A stretch of 64,000 bases of DNA, from the NCBI RefSeq assembly GCF_003573695.1, contig NC_039359.1:120101849-120165848 (forward strand), in the 5' to 3' direction. Source of the DNA: Papaver somniferum. Its lineage: Eukaryota > Streptophyta > Magnoliopsida > Ranunculales > Papaveraceae. Every line of letters starts with the position of its first letter. The first letter of the stretch is position 1. The translations under genes were made by a program, and so were the position numbers. The notes beneath the pieces are model-generated. The model had not been told where the DNA came from, ran no database searches, and saw only the letters and a program-made list of their open reading frames with translations. Below are positions 46,590 to 58,167 of this stretch, in pieces.

Positions 46590-49000
46590 TGAAAAAGCGG
46601 GGGCCTAACAACCTCACCTAATATTTCGATTAGTAATCTATATGGACTAACTCCAATATACTTTCTAGAGAATCAACTAGACAGTCAGACTCAATCTAGA
46701 TAAAAGTATATCAAAGAGTTAATATCTCAATCTCTCGGTTTGATCTTTACTCAAGCAAATGGAAATCTCCGAGTATTTATCAAATACAAGAGAGATAAAC
46801 TTGGATGGTACCAAAGACCAATATCCAAGTGTCAATCAATTTAAATTAACAACCAAAGGTTGGATATTCTAATTGATTGATCTTAACGCACAACCTGTGA
46901 TATTTCAATTATATAACAAAATATAATGCAGAATAGAAATAACGCATACACCATAAATTTTGTTAACGAGGAAACTGCAAATGCAGAAAAACCCCGGGAC
47001 CTAGTCCAGATTGAACAACACACTGTATTAAGACACTACAGACACTAGCCTACTACAAACTAACTTCGGTCTGGACTGTAGTTGAACCCTAATCAATATC
47101 ACACTGATTCAAGGTACAGTTGCGCTCCTTAAGTCTCTGATCCCAGCAGGATACTACACACTTGATTCCCTTAGCTGATCTCACCCACAACCAAGAGTTG
47201 CTAAGACCCAAAGTCGAAGACTTTAATAAACAAATCTGTATCACACATAAAAGTCTACGATGATAGATAAATCTGTCTCCCACAGATAAACCTAAGAGTT
47301 TTGTTTCGTCTTTTTATAAAATCAAGGTGAACAGAAACCAATTGATAACCCAGACTTATATTCCCGAAGAACATCCTAGAATTATCAATCACCTCACAAA
47401 CGATAAGATGAAGATGTTTGTGATTTCTTTTTATCTTGCCCTATCGGAGATATAATCTCAAGTCAATTATTTAATTGAACTCGTACGATAGAAAATGGCA
47501 AGATCAGATCGCTCAACTACAAGAGAAGTAGTTTCGTCTGGCTTCACAATCCCAATGAATTCTTTCAATTGTTAACCTACAGGGTCTCGAGAAGAAACCT
47601 GAGGTTAAAAGAGAATCGACTCTTGCAAAACCAACTAGTATCACACATGCGGTGTGGGGATTAGTTTTTCCAGTTGTTAGAATGTCTCCTTTATATAGTT
47701 TTCAAATCAGGGTTTGCAATCCAAGTTACCTTGGTAACAAAGCATTCAATATTCACCGTTAGATGAAAACCCCGATTTAACCAAGCTAATATCTTTCAAC
47801 CGTTAGATCAAAACTTAGCTTGTCACACACAAATGAAATGTATTTCATTTAGGTTTGAGTAACCGTACCTAAACGTGTACACTTAGTTGGTTCACAAATA
47901 GTAAACCAATGGTTAGCTATATGAGCACTTCCATATTAACCGTACTCATCTTCTTCACATAACTAGTTCAAATGACTCATAAGAACTAGTTGAAGAGTTG
48001 TTCAATGTCTTAGGTGTTTATGAATAGATACAGTTGAAACAAAATCGGTTTCATTCACTTGAATCAATTCATGAACAATATAGCCACGGTTTGCAAAGAT
48101 TGCATTCCTTATTGACTTATTGTTTAAGTTCATGAAATTCCGATTTGAGAAATATAACCAGCTTGGGTACGCGTACGGGTACGTGTACGTGTACCATAGC
48201 TACCGGATCTGAGTTTGGAAACTCAGCAGAAATTTTCGGTCGAAAACTTCTGTGGGTACGCGTACCTAAGGTGACTGGTTTAACAGTTTGCAAACTTACA
48301 AACTCAGCAGAAATTTTCGGTTCGAAAACTTTCGCTGGTACGCGTACCCAACCTGTCTCCTTTACCAATACCGTATGCACACATATGCACACACTTGGTT
48401 TCCGGCACATGGATTTATACACTAATGTGCGAACACACTATATATGCTTATATCCATAGTTGATTACGTAATATCAACTCTATATTTCAGTCATTGAAAC
48501 ATTCTTCTATAATGTTATAACAGTTGTTATTCACAACTATCGTCATCAAAGCTATTTTCAATATTGAAACGTCATCATGAATTTTGTCACGGGTTAAGAT
48601 GAAAAGTGGTTAAAGTGAAAGATTACCAACACATATTTCGAGAAAAAGATAGGAGAGTAAACTCGACTCGAAATAGTAAATGTGTATGTATGAAAACTAT
48701 CATACTTATACGACTTTGTCTCAAGAGTAGGCGATAGAGTAGATAGACTTTTGAGTGATAGATAAGTTCAAGTATCCACATACCTTTTAGTCGGATGAAG
48801 TTCCACTGGTTCCTTGAGTAGTTCTTCGTCTTCGTAAGATGATCATCATGGAGTCTGGAGCTCAACTACACTAAACTGTCCTAAACCAAGACTTAGCTAT
48901 AAGTAGTCTAGAAATAAGGACACAAAGTTTTGACAACTAAACTTGACAAACATGCTTGAGATAGCAACGCATGCGAGTTCGACCGAGCAATACTCTAACA
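46590..49000 (-). repeat. Copia LTR, complete
   Basis: On the complement it starts TGTTAGAGTATTGCTCGG (49000) and ends CCCCGCTTTTTCA (46590), 2411 bp, with TG..CA ends. It matches 2433..2499 and 16876..19030 in inverted orientation. A TATATAA box lies at 47697..47691. The palindrome-rich cluster is at 48160..48360. The long ORFs at 48117..48459 on both strands come from that cluster and are not genes. Confidence 0.8.
48160..48360 (-). repeat. GTACGCGTAC palindrome cluster in the copia LTR
   Basis: Four or more copies of GGTACGCGTACC/GGTACGTGTAC words occur with two copies of an AACTCAGCAGAAATTTTCGG segment. Positional equivalent of 17222..17460. Confidence 0.75.
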
Positions 49001-49470
49001 CTTTTGTTCTCCTTAATATTGTTAGGAAACTTCCTTGGAGGAATACTGAAAAAATTGGTATTATGAAAATCAGTTTTTCTCCAGTTGGGAGCATCTCTTG
49101 TTATCTTATAAACAGAAGCAGATATGGTTTTATCTTTATTACGAAATCTGCATCCCTTTTGCAAGTGACCTGGTTTTGCACAATAAAAGAAATTTTTAGT
49201 AGAATGAGAAAAGTGGTGCATAAGGTTACCTATGTGTATGTTCTTGGTTTGGAGCTTGATGGAATTTTCTCTTTCCGTCATTAGCAGGTAGTGGTAATAC
49301 TTCAATTTTGTCGTCAGTAAGAGCTTTTGGTTGAGAAGAATCCTTAACCTCGACAAATTTCACCTATTTGCAAGTACTAGGAGCATCTATTCCTTCATAT
49401 CTCAATCTTCGCGTATCACAATGATTTCTACATGCACTTAATATTGATGCCCCCACCCCATATATCATGC
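49001..49470 (-). pseudogene. Copia gag fragment with zinc-knuckle remnant
   Basis: The complement reads RRLRYEGIDAPSTCK, stop, VKFVEVKDSSQPKALTDD, a frame change, then FFYCAKPGHLQKGCRFRNKD. The last is a CCHC knuckle whose first Cys is Phe. The sequence runs straight into the LTR start at 49000, so most of gag-pol is missing between gag and the 3' LTR. Confidence 0.6.
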
Positions 49471-49565
49471 CACAAAAACCTTATTTTCAATATCACTATA
49501 TGATTTTAAACGCTTCCAATCTACATTAGTTTTTACCAGAGCGAAGTCGATTCTAGGGTTGATAA

Positions 49566-49814
49566 AATGCCACCAAGAGTACAAGTGTTCTTGGTCGAGG
49601 TAGAGGAGGTGCTCTAGAGGATTTTGATGCACTAAGAGAAAAGAAAATGGCAGATATTGAAGGTATGTTGGTTCGATATAACATTCTGCATGAAGGAGAA
49701 CGAGTAAATAAGTTGTTGTTCACTGAAAAATACAGTGGCAATGATGGTATTTTTGATGATGCTCCTGAAGATGATAAACCTGCTAATGAAGTTTTTCATG
49801 CAGATCAAGGGTGA
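49566..49814 (+). CDS. Unrecognised short ORF
   Basis: About 82 open codons run from after a stop to TGA at 49812. It has a Gly/Arg patch (LGRGRGGALEDFDAL), a charged helix-like part (REKKMADIEGML) and an acidic tail (DDAPEDDKPANEVF). It could be the remnant of a transposon protein or a captured exon. No family recognised, and no start codon is clear. Confidence 0.25.
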   Translation, partial: NATKSTSVLGRGRGGALEDFDALREKKMADIEGMLVRYNILHEGERVNKLLFTEKYSGNDGIFDDAPEDDKPANEVFHADQG

Positions 49815-50799
49815 GAAAAAGTTGCCTTACTCTGCGTCAAGAAGATAATGACATATTTTTTTTTTATATGGTCGAGAGTAAGCTAGTTCTTGGTTATTGT
49901 GATACACAAATAGTCTCTTATATTTATCCTAACAAGGGAGAATTTTTTGAATCAATTTAAAAAGATCCGATTTGGGTTTCCACCATACCTCATTCTTCTT
50001 TACGGTGCATATATTAATTTTTTATGACATCAATTCGTGTGTATGAAGATTGTCATCATCAACGAGTTACACATGCAAAAAATGATACTAGCAAGATTCG
50101 AAGACGAATCTTCTCCAACACCGGTAGAATGACGAAGGGAGATTTATGGAAATTAAATCTATCATTTTCCTATCATTAATTGTATTTTATTAATAATAAA
50201 TTTAGTAGAAAAATAATTATTTTTGAATTTATTAATCAGGATAATTTTAGGATAATCTCGAAATTTATATTAAGAGTTTTAATAAGTTAGGAAAGTTTCC
50301 TAAAGATAGTGAATATCTTGGGAAACAAGTTTTTTATATTTTCTGTTAAATTCAGGGTTTAGTTAGGGGGAGTTATCTATATAAGGAGCTCCAAAAATGA
50401 AAACCGGGAAACTTTTTAGATTAATTATTTTTATTTTTTTTATGTTTAACTTTATTTTTATTTATATTTATAGTCGGGTTCGTCCTGAGATTTAAATAAT
50501 CATCATATCCATAGTTGTGATTCTTTGGAGTTGCGAGGTCTGAATTACTGTTCATAGTCGTTATTCTTTGGTTCTAGCAAGACTCTCAACATAAGTCAAG
50601 ATCGGTTCTACTGCATATCCCAAACTAGGTAAAAATTGGTGTTACCATAATTCTCAACATAAATCAAGATCGGTTCTACCAAAGATATTACCTAGGTTCG
50701 AATTGGTCATGCAATAGATCTTCAATAAAAACCGGACCAAAACGCCTATTGATTTCCTTTCGATTACGAAACAAGTTTCATATATGTACTTCCTTTAAA
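49815..50799. other. Repeat-rich intergenic, no supported gene
   Basis: A TATATAAGGAGC box at about 50380, and three related segments around AAGATCGGTTCTAC (from about 50598), suggest retroelement-derived DNA. Nothing else was assigned. Confidence 0.35.
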
Positions 50800-51295
50800 C
50801 ATATGTAATCAAACATAGTTTCCTAGGATGAAACCACACCTATATCCAATACACAATCAAGTTACATAGATTATTGCGATGTCACATTTACGAAGTTTAA
50901 AAGATAAAAGTTATACTTCGTAATCAAATATTCCTCCTTGACATTTTGATCATAATAAAATGACCAAGTATAATACTAGAGTATTAAATAGAACACCGCA
51001 TGTTATATTTTGAATCTTAAACGACTTGAAAGCAACGATAGGAATGGAAACAAGTCAAGTCAGTATCACTATATCTCAAGTGAAAGGATGATGTCTTCAT
51101 TGTAGTCGATACGTCTTCACGATCTTCAAGGTAATACTTATATTTCTCAACATTCCTAGACTTCCTAGTCTAACCTAAACGAAGTTGCCTCTAGTACATT
51201 TAATCGAGCAACTCTAATTGAGTTTTGATACTAAAATATGACAACCAAACTTGACATACCAACGCTTGGTGGGTTCAAACGAGTAATGCTCTAAC
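50800..51295 (-). repeat. Fragment of a copia-type LTR
   Basis: On the complement it starts TGTTAGAGCATTACTCGTTT at 51295 and has the TATGTCAAGTTTGGTTGTCA block found near the start of the LTR at 49000. It diverges afterwards. The left end is estimated. Confidence 0.55.
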
Positions 51296-51329
51296 ACAAA
51301 CTGACAGTATGCAATATGTATTCTCCTTG

Positions 51330-53480
51330 TGATTATAATGAGAGAGAAGTGTTTTGGAAAGATTTGGAGGAGTTAAAAATGTGTGGGATGGTCCTATGTG
51401 TTATGCAGAAGATGTTAATGCAGTTACGAGTAGTCAAGAGAGGAATAAAGGAGATGCTGATAGCATGAACAATAATTTTCCGAATAACTTCATTTACAAA
51501 CAGAAGTTGGTTTATTTACCTTTTTATGTGTGTGGGTGGGGGTGGGGGTGGGGGGGTGGTGGTTCACTTTTTTATATATGCAAACTGATCCTTTGTTATG
51601 TAGGTTAAACAAAATTATGTTGAGTGTGGAATTTGATCAAATATTTCCTGAAGCATTTCATATGGCTCTTACTAAAGTTATCGCTGATCATAAAGCCATT
51701 ATGTTGTTGTCTAAACATGGTGGTATGTGCAAGCCTTATTTAAAGTTTGAGAATAATTGTATTTTACATAAATACTTTAATAATAAGGTGGAGCAATAAT
51801 GGAGGATGATGAAATTTGAAGGTTCACCTAGTTTTATTTTCTTTAAGAAGTTACAATATTTAAATTACTTTTTGAAGAACTGGAGTAGAGAAGAATTTGG
51901 TGGTATAAGAAGGGAGAAAGGGGAATTGGCGAAGAAGATTGATAATTTGGACCAAATGGAGGAGACTCATCATTGAGTGAGGAGCAGTTTGGTGATAGAT
52001 TGTAGAGCTTGTTGAAGTTGAAGAATATAAATGTTATGGAAGCAAGGAAGTGGCATTCCAGAGCTAAACATAATGAATTCAGGTGGGGTGATTCTAATAC
52101 GTCATATTTTTTTAAGACAGCTAATGATAGGAAAAAGAGGAATACTATTGTTAAACTTGATGTGGATGGTATTGAATGTTCTGACCAAAATATTATTAAG
52201 ATGGAGATGAGGAGATTCTATAGTAATCTCTGTACTGAGGATAATGATGTGGCCTTTTCACTTGATAATTTGGACTTTCCAAGTATTGATGAGAGAGAAG
52301 AGGGATATGGATAGGGAGTTTTCAGGAGAAGAAGTTTATCAAGTGATTATAAGAATGCATGCACTAATAAGTCTCCTAGGTATGATGGGTTTTCCATGGA
52401 GTTTTATAAGTGTTGTTGGTCTATTTTCAAAGATGATTTTATGAAGTTAATATATGAGTTTTACAAGTTTGGTACATGGGATAGGAGGTTTAACAGTTCT
52501 TTTATGTCTCTTATCCCTAAGAAGGTGGATTCAAGTGCATCTAAAGATTTTTGGCCACTTAGCATGTTGGGTAGTGCTTATAGAATTTTATCTAAAATGT
52601 TGGCTAATAGGATAAAAGGAGTGATGCATACACTAGTTTCTGAGTGTAATGGGGCCTTTGTGAAAGACAAGCAGATTTTAGATGGTGTGCTTATAGCTAG
52701 TCAATGTAATGATAGTAGATTAAAGGGGATAAAACCAGGTGTTCTTTGCAAAATTGATATGGAACAGGCATTTGATCATGTGAAGTGAAAGTCCTTAATG
52801 AGAATTTTGGAGAAACATGGATTTGGTAGGAAGTGGATATCCTGGATTCAATGACGCATTACTTCATCTAATATTGCAGTGCTGGTGAATGGAAGTAAAT
52901 CTGAAAAAGGCTTTTTGTTTTCCTATTGGAGGTTGAAATGCTTTCTAAATTATTGAAGGATACAACTATTATGGGTCAAATGCATGGATTTCAAGTGGTG
53001 GACAATGGGATTATGATATCTCATTTGCAATTTGTAGATGATACGCTAATTTTTATGGATGCAGATGTTGAGGATATTAGAAGGATTTTTTATTATTCTT
53101 GACACCTTTGAATTGCTAACAGGTTTAAAACTTAATTTGGAAAAGAGTGCCATGATTAGTGTGGGTGCTGATTAGGTTGTGAAGAATTTGGCTATGGAAT
53201 TGGGCTGTAGAGTTGAACAAATACCTATGAAGTACTTGGGGTTTACTCTTGGTGCTAGTGCTAGTTGTGCTTCAGTGTGGGATGAGGTTATGCAAATAAT
53301 GGAAGTCAAGTTAGCAACTTCGAAGAAAAAAGTCTTGTCAAAGATAGGAAGATTGGTGTTGATTAAGAGTTGTCTTGCCTGTTTGGCGATATATTTTTTT
53401 TTATTTTTCATTCAAATGCCATCAAGTGTAGAATTGAAACTCACCAGACTTATGAGGAATTTTATGTAGGACTCAAGTCC
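51330..53480 (+). pseudogene. LINE relic with endonuclease and reverse transcriptase
   Basis: In shifting frames: an endonuclease tail (VWDGPMCYAEDVNAVTSSQE, where GGDFN is usual), SVEFDQIFPEAFHMAL and SDHK-like ADHKAIML, then an RT linker (FRWGDSNTSYFFKTANDRKK). RT blocks follow: FMSLIPKKVDSSASKDFWPL, NGAFVKDKQILDGVL, CKIDMEQAFDHVK and LQFVDDTLIFMDAD. The thumb follows (MKYLGFTLGA, IGRLVLIKSCL). It ends near 53480 without RNase H or a poly(A) tail. Many stops show that it is long dead. It is on the opposite strand to the LINE at 21702 and belongs to a different subtype. Confidence 0.8.
51530..51562 (+). repeat. G-rich microsatellite
   Basis: GTGTGGGTGGGGGTGGGGGT followed by a run of G and GGTGGTGG. 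It interrupts the LINE endonuclease and could fold as a G-quadruplex. Confidence 0.7.
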
Positions 53481-53747
53481 TAAGAAGAGAAAGATGTGTT
53501 GGGTTTCTTGGATCAAGTCCTGAAACCTCTGTGTTTAGAGATATCTCTGGAAGTTATATTATGTTCAATTGGAGCACTGTCTTACACATGTGTTTAGTAT
53601 TTAAGTTCAGTTTCAATGATGTAATTTGTACATATTTTTTCTTTACTATAACCTTTTCTTAAAAAAATAATAATTTGTTAGCAGATTAGCTATTTCTATA
53701 TAGTTCTATTTATTTACAAATTTTATTGACTATCATTTATATTTCCT

Positions 53748-53812
53748 TTCATCCTAAATAATCGAGGTTTTACTTTTTCATCCTAAATAATCGAGGTTTT
53801 ACTTTTAGTTTG
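53748..53812 (+). repeat. Tandem duplication of about 32 bp
   Basis: Two adjacent near-identical copies of CATCCTAAATAATCGAGG followed by TTTTACTTTT. Confidence 0.8.
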
Positions 53813-54369
53813 CTATTTTGGATCGTAGGAATTACCAATAGGTACTAATATAGTAGTCTTAGTTAGTGGCAGGTCCACCCATTAAAGCCCAGTAATCAGA
53901 GGTCCATAATTAAAACAAAAAAAGAAAATGGACCCAATTTTTAATCCTAGGTCATGTACACGTGCGGAACACATGAAACGCATTATTATAATTTCCAAAA
54001 CACCCTCGAGTATATAAAACACAATAATGTGATTCATTTATGTAAAACACTAAAATAATCAAAACCCTCTTTTCATTTTCCTTTAAACCTTTTCTTTCAG
54101 AAACATCTCCTCCTCCTTCTCGAGGGTTTTCCTTCCCAGTTCTCAGATTTTCTATTTAATGGCGGCCGGTTAAACATTGTGATTCCAGATATAAGCTGTT
54201 TCTACACTAAACAAGTCTCTCGATCTTCACTGCTGCTTTTCTTTCTACCAGTGCTTCCAATTAATCGCTTTGTCTTGGTAAGTCAACACTTCAGTTTAGT
54301 AATCTTTGCTTGAATGTACAATTTTGCATAATCACTTGAATTATCTTGATCTTGCATTGTTTGGTGATT

Positions 54370-55210
54370 TTTTCGATCTGTACATATATATGGTCCTTTT
54401 TGATGTTTTATTTTTCGATCTCCATGCTTTATTAGTTTATTTTCATGAAAATAGGTCAGATCTAGATGGATCCTCACATTTTTTGTTTATTTCGTTATGA
54501 GATTTGCCTATACTAGTTTCTTTTTGTTAGTTTTAGATTTTTTTCACTTTGTTTTTCTTTATGAACCATCAATACATATATGATGTACTGGTAGTTTTTG
54601 ATGAAAATAGTTCAGATCATGCTTGTTTGTTGTTACAAATTGTTTGGATCAGCAGTACATATATGGAATACTGATAAAAATTTCTTTAATTTTGTTGTAT
54701 TTATAGTTTTTTAATTTTTTTTTGCTTGATCTAGAAGTACATATATGCAATACTGAGATATAACTGTTTTGATTTTGTTGTATTTGTAGATTTATAAAAT
54801 TTTTTTGACATGCAGTTGATTTTAACTTATGAATCATAGGTACATATATGGAATACTGAAAAGAACTTCCTTAATTTGATTATCTTTTTGTTTTTCGCTT
54901 CAAAACCACGCTTGTTTGTAGATTCAGATGTTATTATCCACAAGTACATATGTCAGATACTGATATGAAGTGCTCTTTGTTGTGTTTGATTCATAGTTTT
55001 GTCACCTTTTTAGTCTTATCCTTCAGTAAGTATGTTAAATACGGTAATATGTCTTTCGATTCTCTTATTTTTCATAGATCTGTCACCTATTCTTGTCATG
55101 CAGTTGATTTGTAATTCAAGAATCTTTAGTACATATGTCACATAGTGATAGTAAGTGCTTTTTGTTGTGTTTGATTCAGTACGTGTGTGAAATACTGAAA
55201 TAGATTCTAG
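54370..55210 (+). repeat. Left array of AGTACATATATG units
   Basis: Seven or more degenerate units with spacing near 90-100 bp. Each has AGTACATATATG(G/C)AATACTGA, then a T-rich part with TTTTGTTGTATTTATAG or TTGTGTTTGATTCATAG. Confidence 0.7.
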
Positions 55211-55804
55211 TTTTGTTGATGTGTTTTACGCGGTACGTATTCATATACAGGTTTGTACTCGCCATTTTGCAGGTACAACCATGGTTTAATTTCTCTCCTT
55301 TTGGTATTGCTTCTTTTTCTCCCGCTGATGTACCTATGAAATCCATGAAAAGTAGATTATTGTGTAGAATAGGCTTTCATTGGTGTTTCCTTTTGCCGTG
55401 TGTTGTTTTTGCTGCTCAAAACCACATTTACTCCATTTGTACTTCCTTTTGGTATTGCTTCTCAACCATATGTATCAAACGACATCAAAGTTGGCTGGGA
55501 GACAACCGGCCGTTGATGATGAGCATATGGAGTTGGTACTATGGTGTTGAGTTGTTAATATTGAACTAAAGCCCCAATTGCTATGGAGTTGTATTAGCCA
55601 ATACAACCTCCATGAGTAGTGTATACAAATAACTAACCTTAAGTTAATTACTATCAAATAATATTCTTATCTTGCAACGATTGTCGTTTTTAAGAATGCA
55701 TTTTAGCTCCAGTCTGTTCTCCCTGACACCAATGTTGATCTTTTTTTTTTATCAACTCTATATACAACTAAACGGTTAACCATTTCTTTATTTTTCCTTT
55801 GCAG

Positions 55805-57193
55805 GAAGAGTCGACCAAAGATGAGAAAAATGCTATTGAAAAATCGCCATAATAATAGGGATTTTGCGGTGTAGAATGATTGCTCTCACAGGTTTGGTTC
55901 AGTTAATATGTTAACTTAACTTTCTTATTTATCATCTGGACAATTGTTAATGCTGACTAAGTTGAACACATCAGATGAAACAATGATAGAATACACCCAA
56001 ACAATGGTTTTGATAAAGCTTAGGAAATGAGCATAAATTGGAGACATGGCGCAGAATTCAGGAATTGATTTAGATGTCTTTGAAAAGAATTCTTCTTCAG
56101 TGGAACATTAATTGATTTTTTCCATGACCATTGTCTTCTATATTGATATTAGCTGATTTAGGAGTTTGGGTTTTGCTATTTTATTATCCTATCGAGTATA
56201 TATTTCCATGACAATAATAGAGCCTTGCAAGCAGATTAAATTTATTAATATGTGCGCATATCTGAGTTGCATAACAAATGTGACATAGAGAACTTCGTTG
56301 TTGGAACAGATGTGTACTTTTCTCAGTAACACTCAAGGTTGGGGTTCCTTCATTGATCCACCGAATTGCAATCCCTGTGCTTGCTTAGAACCATTTTTAT
56401 TTTAGATGTTAAATTAATGTCTCATGCGTTTCAGGTTCGACTTTTCTTAGATTTGATTAAGCTACTGCTGATAAAAAATTTCTCATTATGTGGTAACAAT
56501 CGACAGGTAAAATCATTGATAACCTCCCATGGTAATTTGAATTTAATTACACCCCTTTTAAATTCTTTATGGCTATGATTGAGGAAAACTACTAATGTTA
56601 GCTTCGGGGTAAAGCGCAGCTTATGCTGTAAATGTCTTCTCATTGTTGATACTAATGTTTTTTTTCTTTTTCTTAATGTATTAACTGTTGTGTGTATTAG
56701 ATGTTTTGGATTAATGGCAAGGGCATCAAGAATGCCAACTTTGTGCTTCCAGTTTAGTTTTTTGGTTGTCGATTAACTGTAAGAAACTAGCAAAAACAAA
56801 AAACATAGTTGCACGACTTATTTCAGCAGAAGTAATATAGTTTTTCAGTTATATTATGACTGGATTTCTATGAGATTGCTGCTTTTGTTGACCAGACTTC
56901 GATGTATTTCTGCAGGATTTATTGGTGGAGACCGCAACAGAGCAGGATGGCTCAGTCAGTAATATCACCGTGCAGCCCACAGTTTTTCAGGTTCATTAAA
57001 TTCTGGATTTATTGGTGGAGACCATTTGTCGTGCATTATGAGTTTTATTTGCATTGGTTTGTATGGTTCCTCAAATTAGACTCTGTATGTTTGGGCATAA
57101 GTTATGGCCCCTATGATGAACGTTTTAATTTTTGTGTGTCTGCAGGCATTGACACTAGCAGTACGTAAAGCGAGTCAATCTATATGCAGTTAA
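55805..57193 (+). other. Exon-like segments of an unrecognised spliced transcript
   Basis: Three open segments follow good acceptors (TTTGCAG, TTCTGCAG, GTCTGCAG): 55805..55852 (EESTKDEKNAIEKSP, stop), 56916..56990 (DLLVETATEQDGSVSNITVQ..., donor GTTCAT) and 57146..57193 (ALTLAVRKASQSICS, stop). The word GGATTTATTGGTGGAGACC is present twice (56915 and 57004). They may be pieces of a captured host gene or a noncoding RNA. No family recognised and the linkage between them is not shown. Confidence 0.3.
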
Positions 57194-57329
57194 GAAGAAA
57201 ACGATAATAGAAGATCCTTGCTTTGCCCCCAGAAGCATGGCAATACAGTCGAAGAAAAATTATAATCATCACAATGTATGTGATGTAATACGTTTTCTAT
57301 TTATTTATCATTGATTCTTACAGATTTGT

Positions 57330-57540
57330 ACTATACCTGGAAACAGTGCAGCAAATATGTACTCGAATTTGTAAGCATTCAGATATATAATCGGATTTGT
57401 AAGCAGTACGACAGATATGTACTCAGATTTCTAAGCAGTGCGACAGATATGTACTCAAATTTGTAAGCAGTGTAGCAAATATGTATTCGAATTTTTAAAC
57501 AATGTACCAGATATGTACTCAAATTTGTAAGCAGTGTAGA
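57330..57540 (+). repeat. Right array of about 36-bp units
   Basis: Six or so units of the form AGCAGTGCGACAGATATGTA followed by CTCAAATTTGTA. Its motif is the reverse complement of the left array's. Confidence 0.8.
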
Positions 57541-57817
57541 CACGCACGTTTGGTAGTAATGGGCATTATGGACATTTCCATGTTTTAATTAATTTTGGAC
57601 CTCCGGATAAAAAAAAAATCCGGTTGGACCCTACTATAAATAACTATATGGGCCTAGGACCAAACAAGAAATTTTCCTTGGATTTTCACTTAGGGCCTCT
57701 AAAAAGTTTGGGACAACTCTGGGCCGCTGAGCCATTTTTTTTTTTTTTTTAAATCACTTAATTTGACGGACATTGTCTACATCACCTAAGTCATGACATT
57801 GTTTACATCACCTAAGT
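57541..57817. other. Spacer with T run
   Basis: AT-rich. Contains a T run at about 57736..57751 and two copies of CATCACCTAAGTCATGA next to the foldback. Confidence 0.4.
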
Positions 57818-57949
57818 CATGATTTATATGGGATGATACCAACATTACTAGGGGTTGATACCATTGATCCAACGTGATCGTTTATGATGTTTTTGTGTAA
57901 TGGTATCAACCCCTAGTAACGTTGGTATTAGCCCATATAAATCATGACC
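57818..57949. repeat. Near-perfect foldback (MITE-like hairpin)
   Basis: The arm GTCATGATTTATATGGG...GGGGTTGATACCATT pairs with the right arm AATGGTATCAACCCC...CCATATAAATCATGAC over about 49 bp with only a few mismatches, around a loop of about 30 bp. It lies between the candidate transposon and the DUF627/DUF629 gene. A source of small RNA is possible but not shown. Confidence 0.8.
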
Positions 57950-58167
57950 AAAGCATAGCAAAATGGCATGTTGAGTTTATTGAACATACTCCCTGTCGGA
58001 TGTAAATTGTTGTTTAAGCTTTTTCTCTGAAAACATTGTCGCTCAAACTTTTCTACACGCTTTTCTACAAATGTATCTGTCATTTCATCGACAACTAGCA
58101 CATGCATTTACTCACGGACATGCATGATCGTGTTCAAGATTTAAAGGATCCATGTGCAAAAGACTGA
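57950..58167. other. Spacer
   Basis: No gene seen. It marks where the DUF627/DUF629 gene is broken off. Confidence 0.4.

Larger units (their letters stand above)
53880..57680. mobile_element. Candidate DNA transposon with inverted subterminal arrays
   Basis: The left array (54370..55210) and the right array (57330..57540) carry the same motif in opposite orientations: AGTACATATATGGAATACTG on the left and CAGTGCGACAGATATGTACT on the right. Outside them, left AGGTCCATAATTAAAAC and the complement of the right end, AGGTCCAAAATTAATTAAAAC, are also inverted. The interior has a leader-like TATATAAAACAC (54012), splice-like signals and short exons, but no transposase was recognised. The limits are approximate. 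This reading is inference from structure. Confidence 0.45.

Noticed and set aside
48117..48459. Overlapping 100-aa ORFs on both strands
   Set aside because: Both arise from the GTACGCGTAC palindrome cluster of a copia LTR, which is stop-poor by composition.
54370..57540. A CRISPR-like array
   Set aside because: The repeats are degenerate, spacers are not unique sequences of constant length, and the setting is a plant genome.
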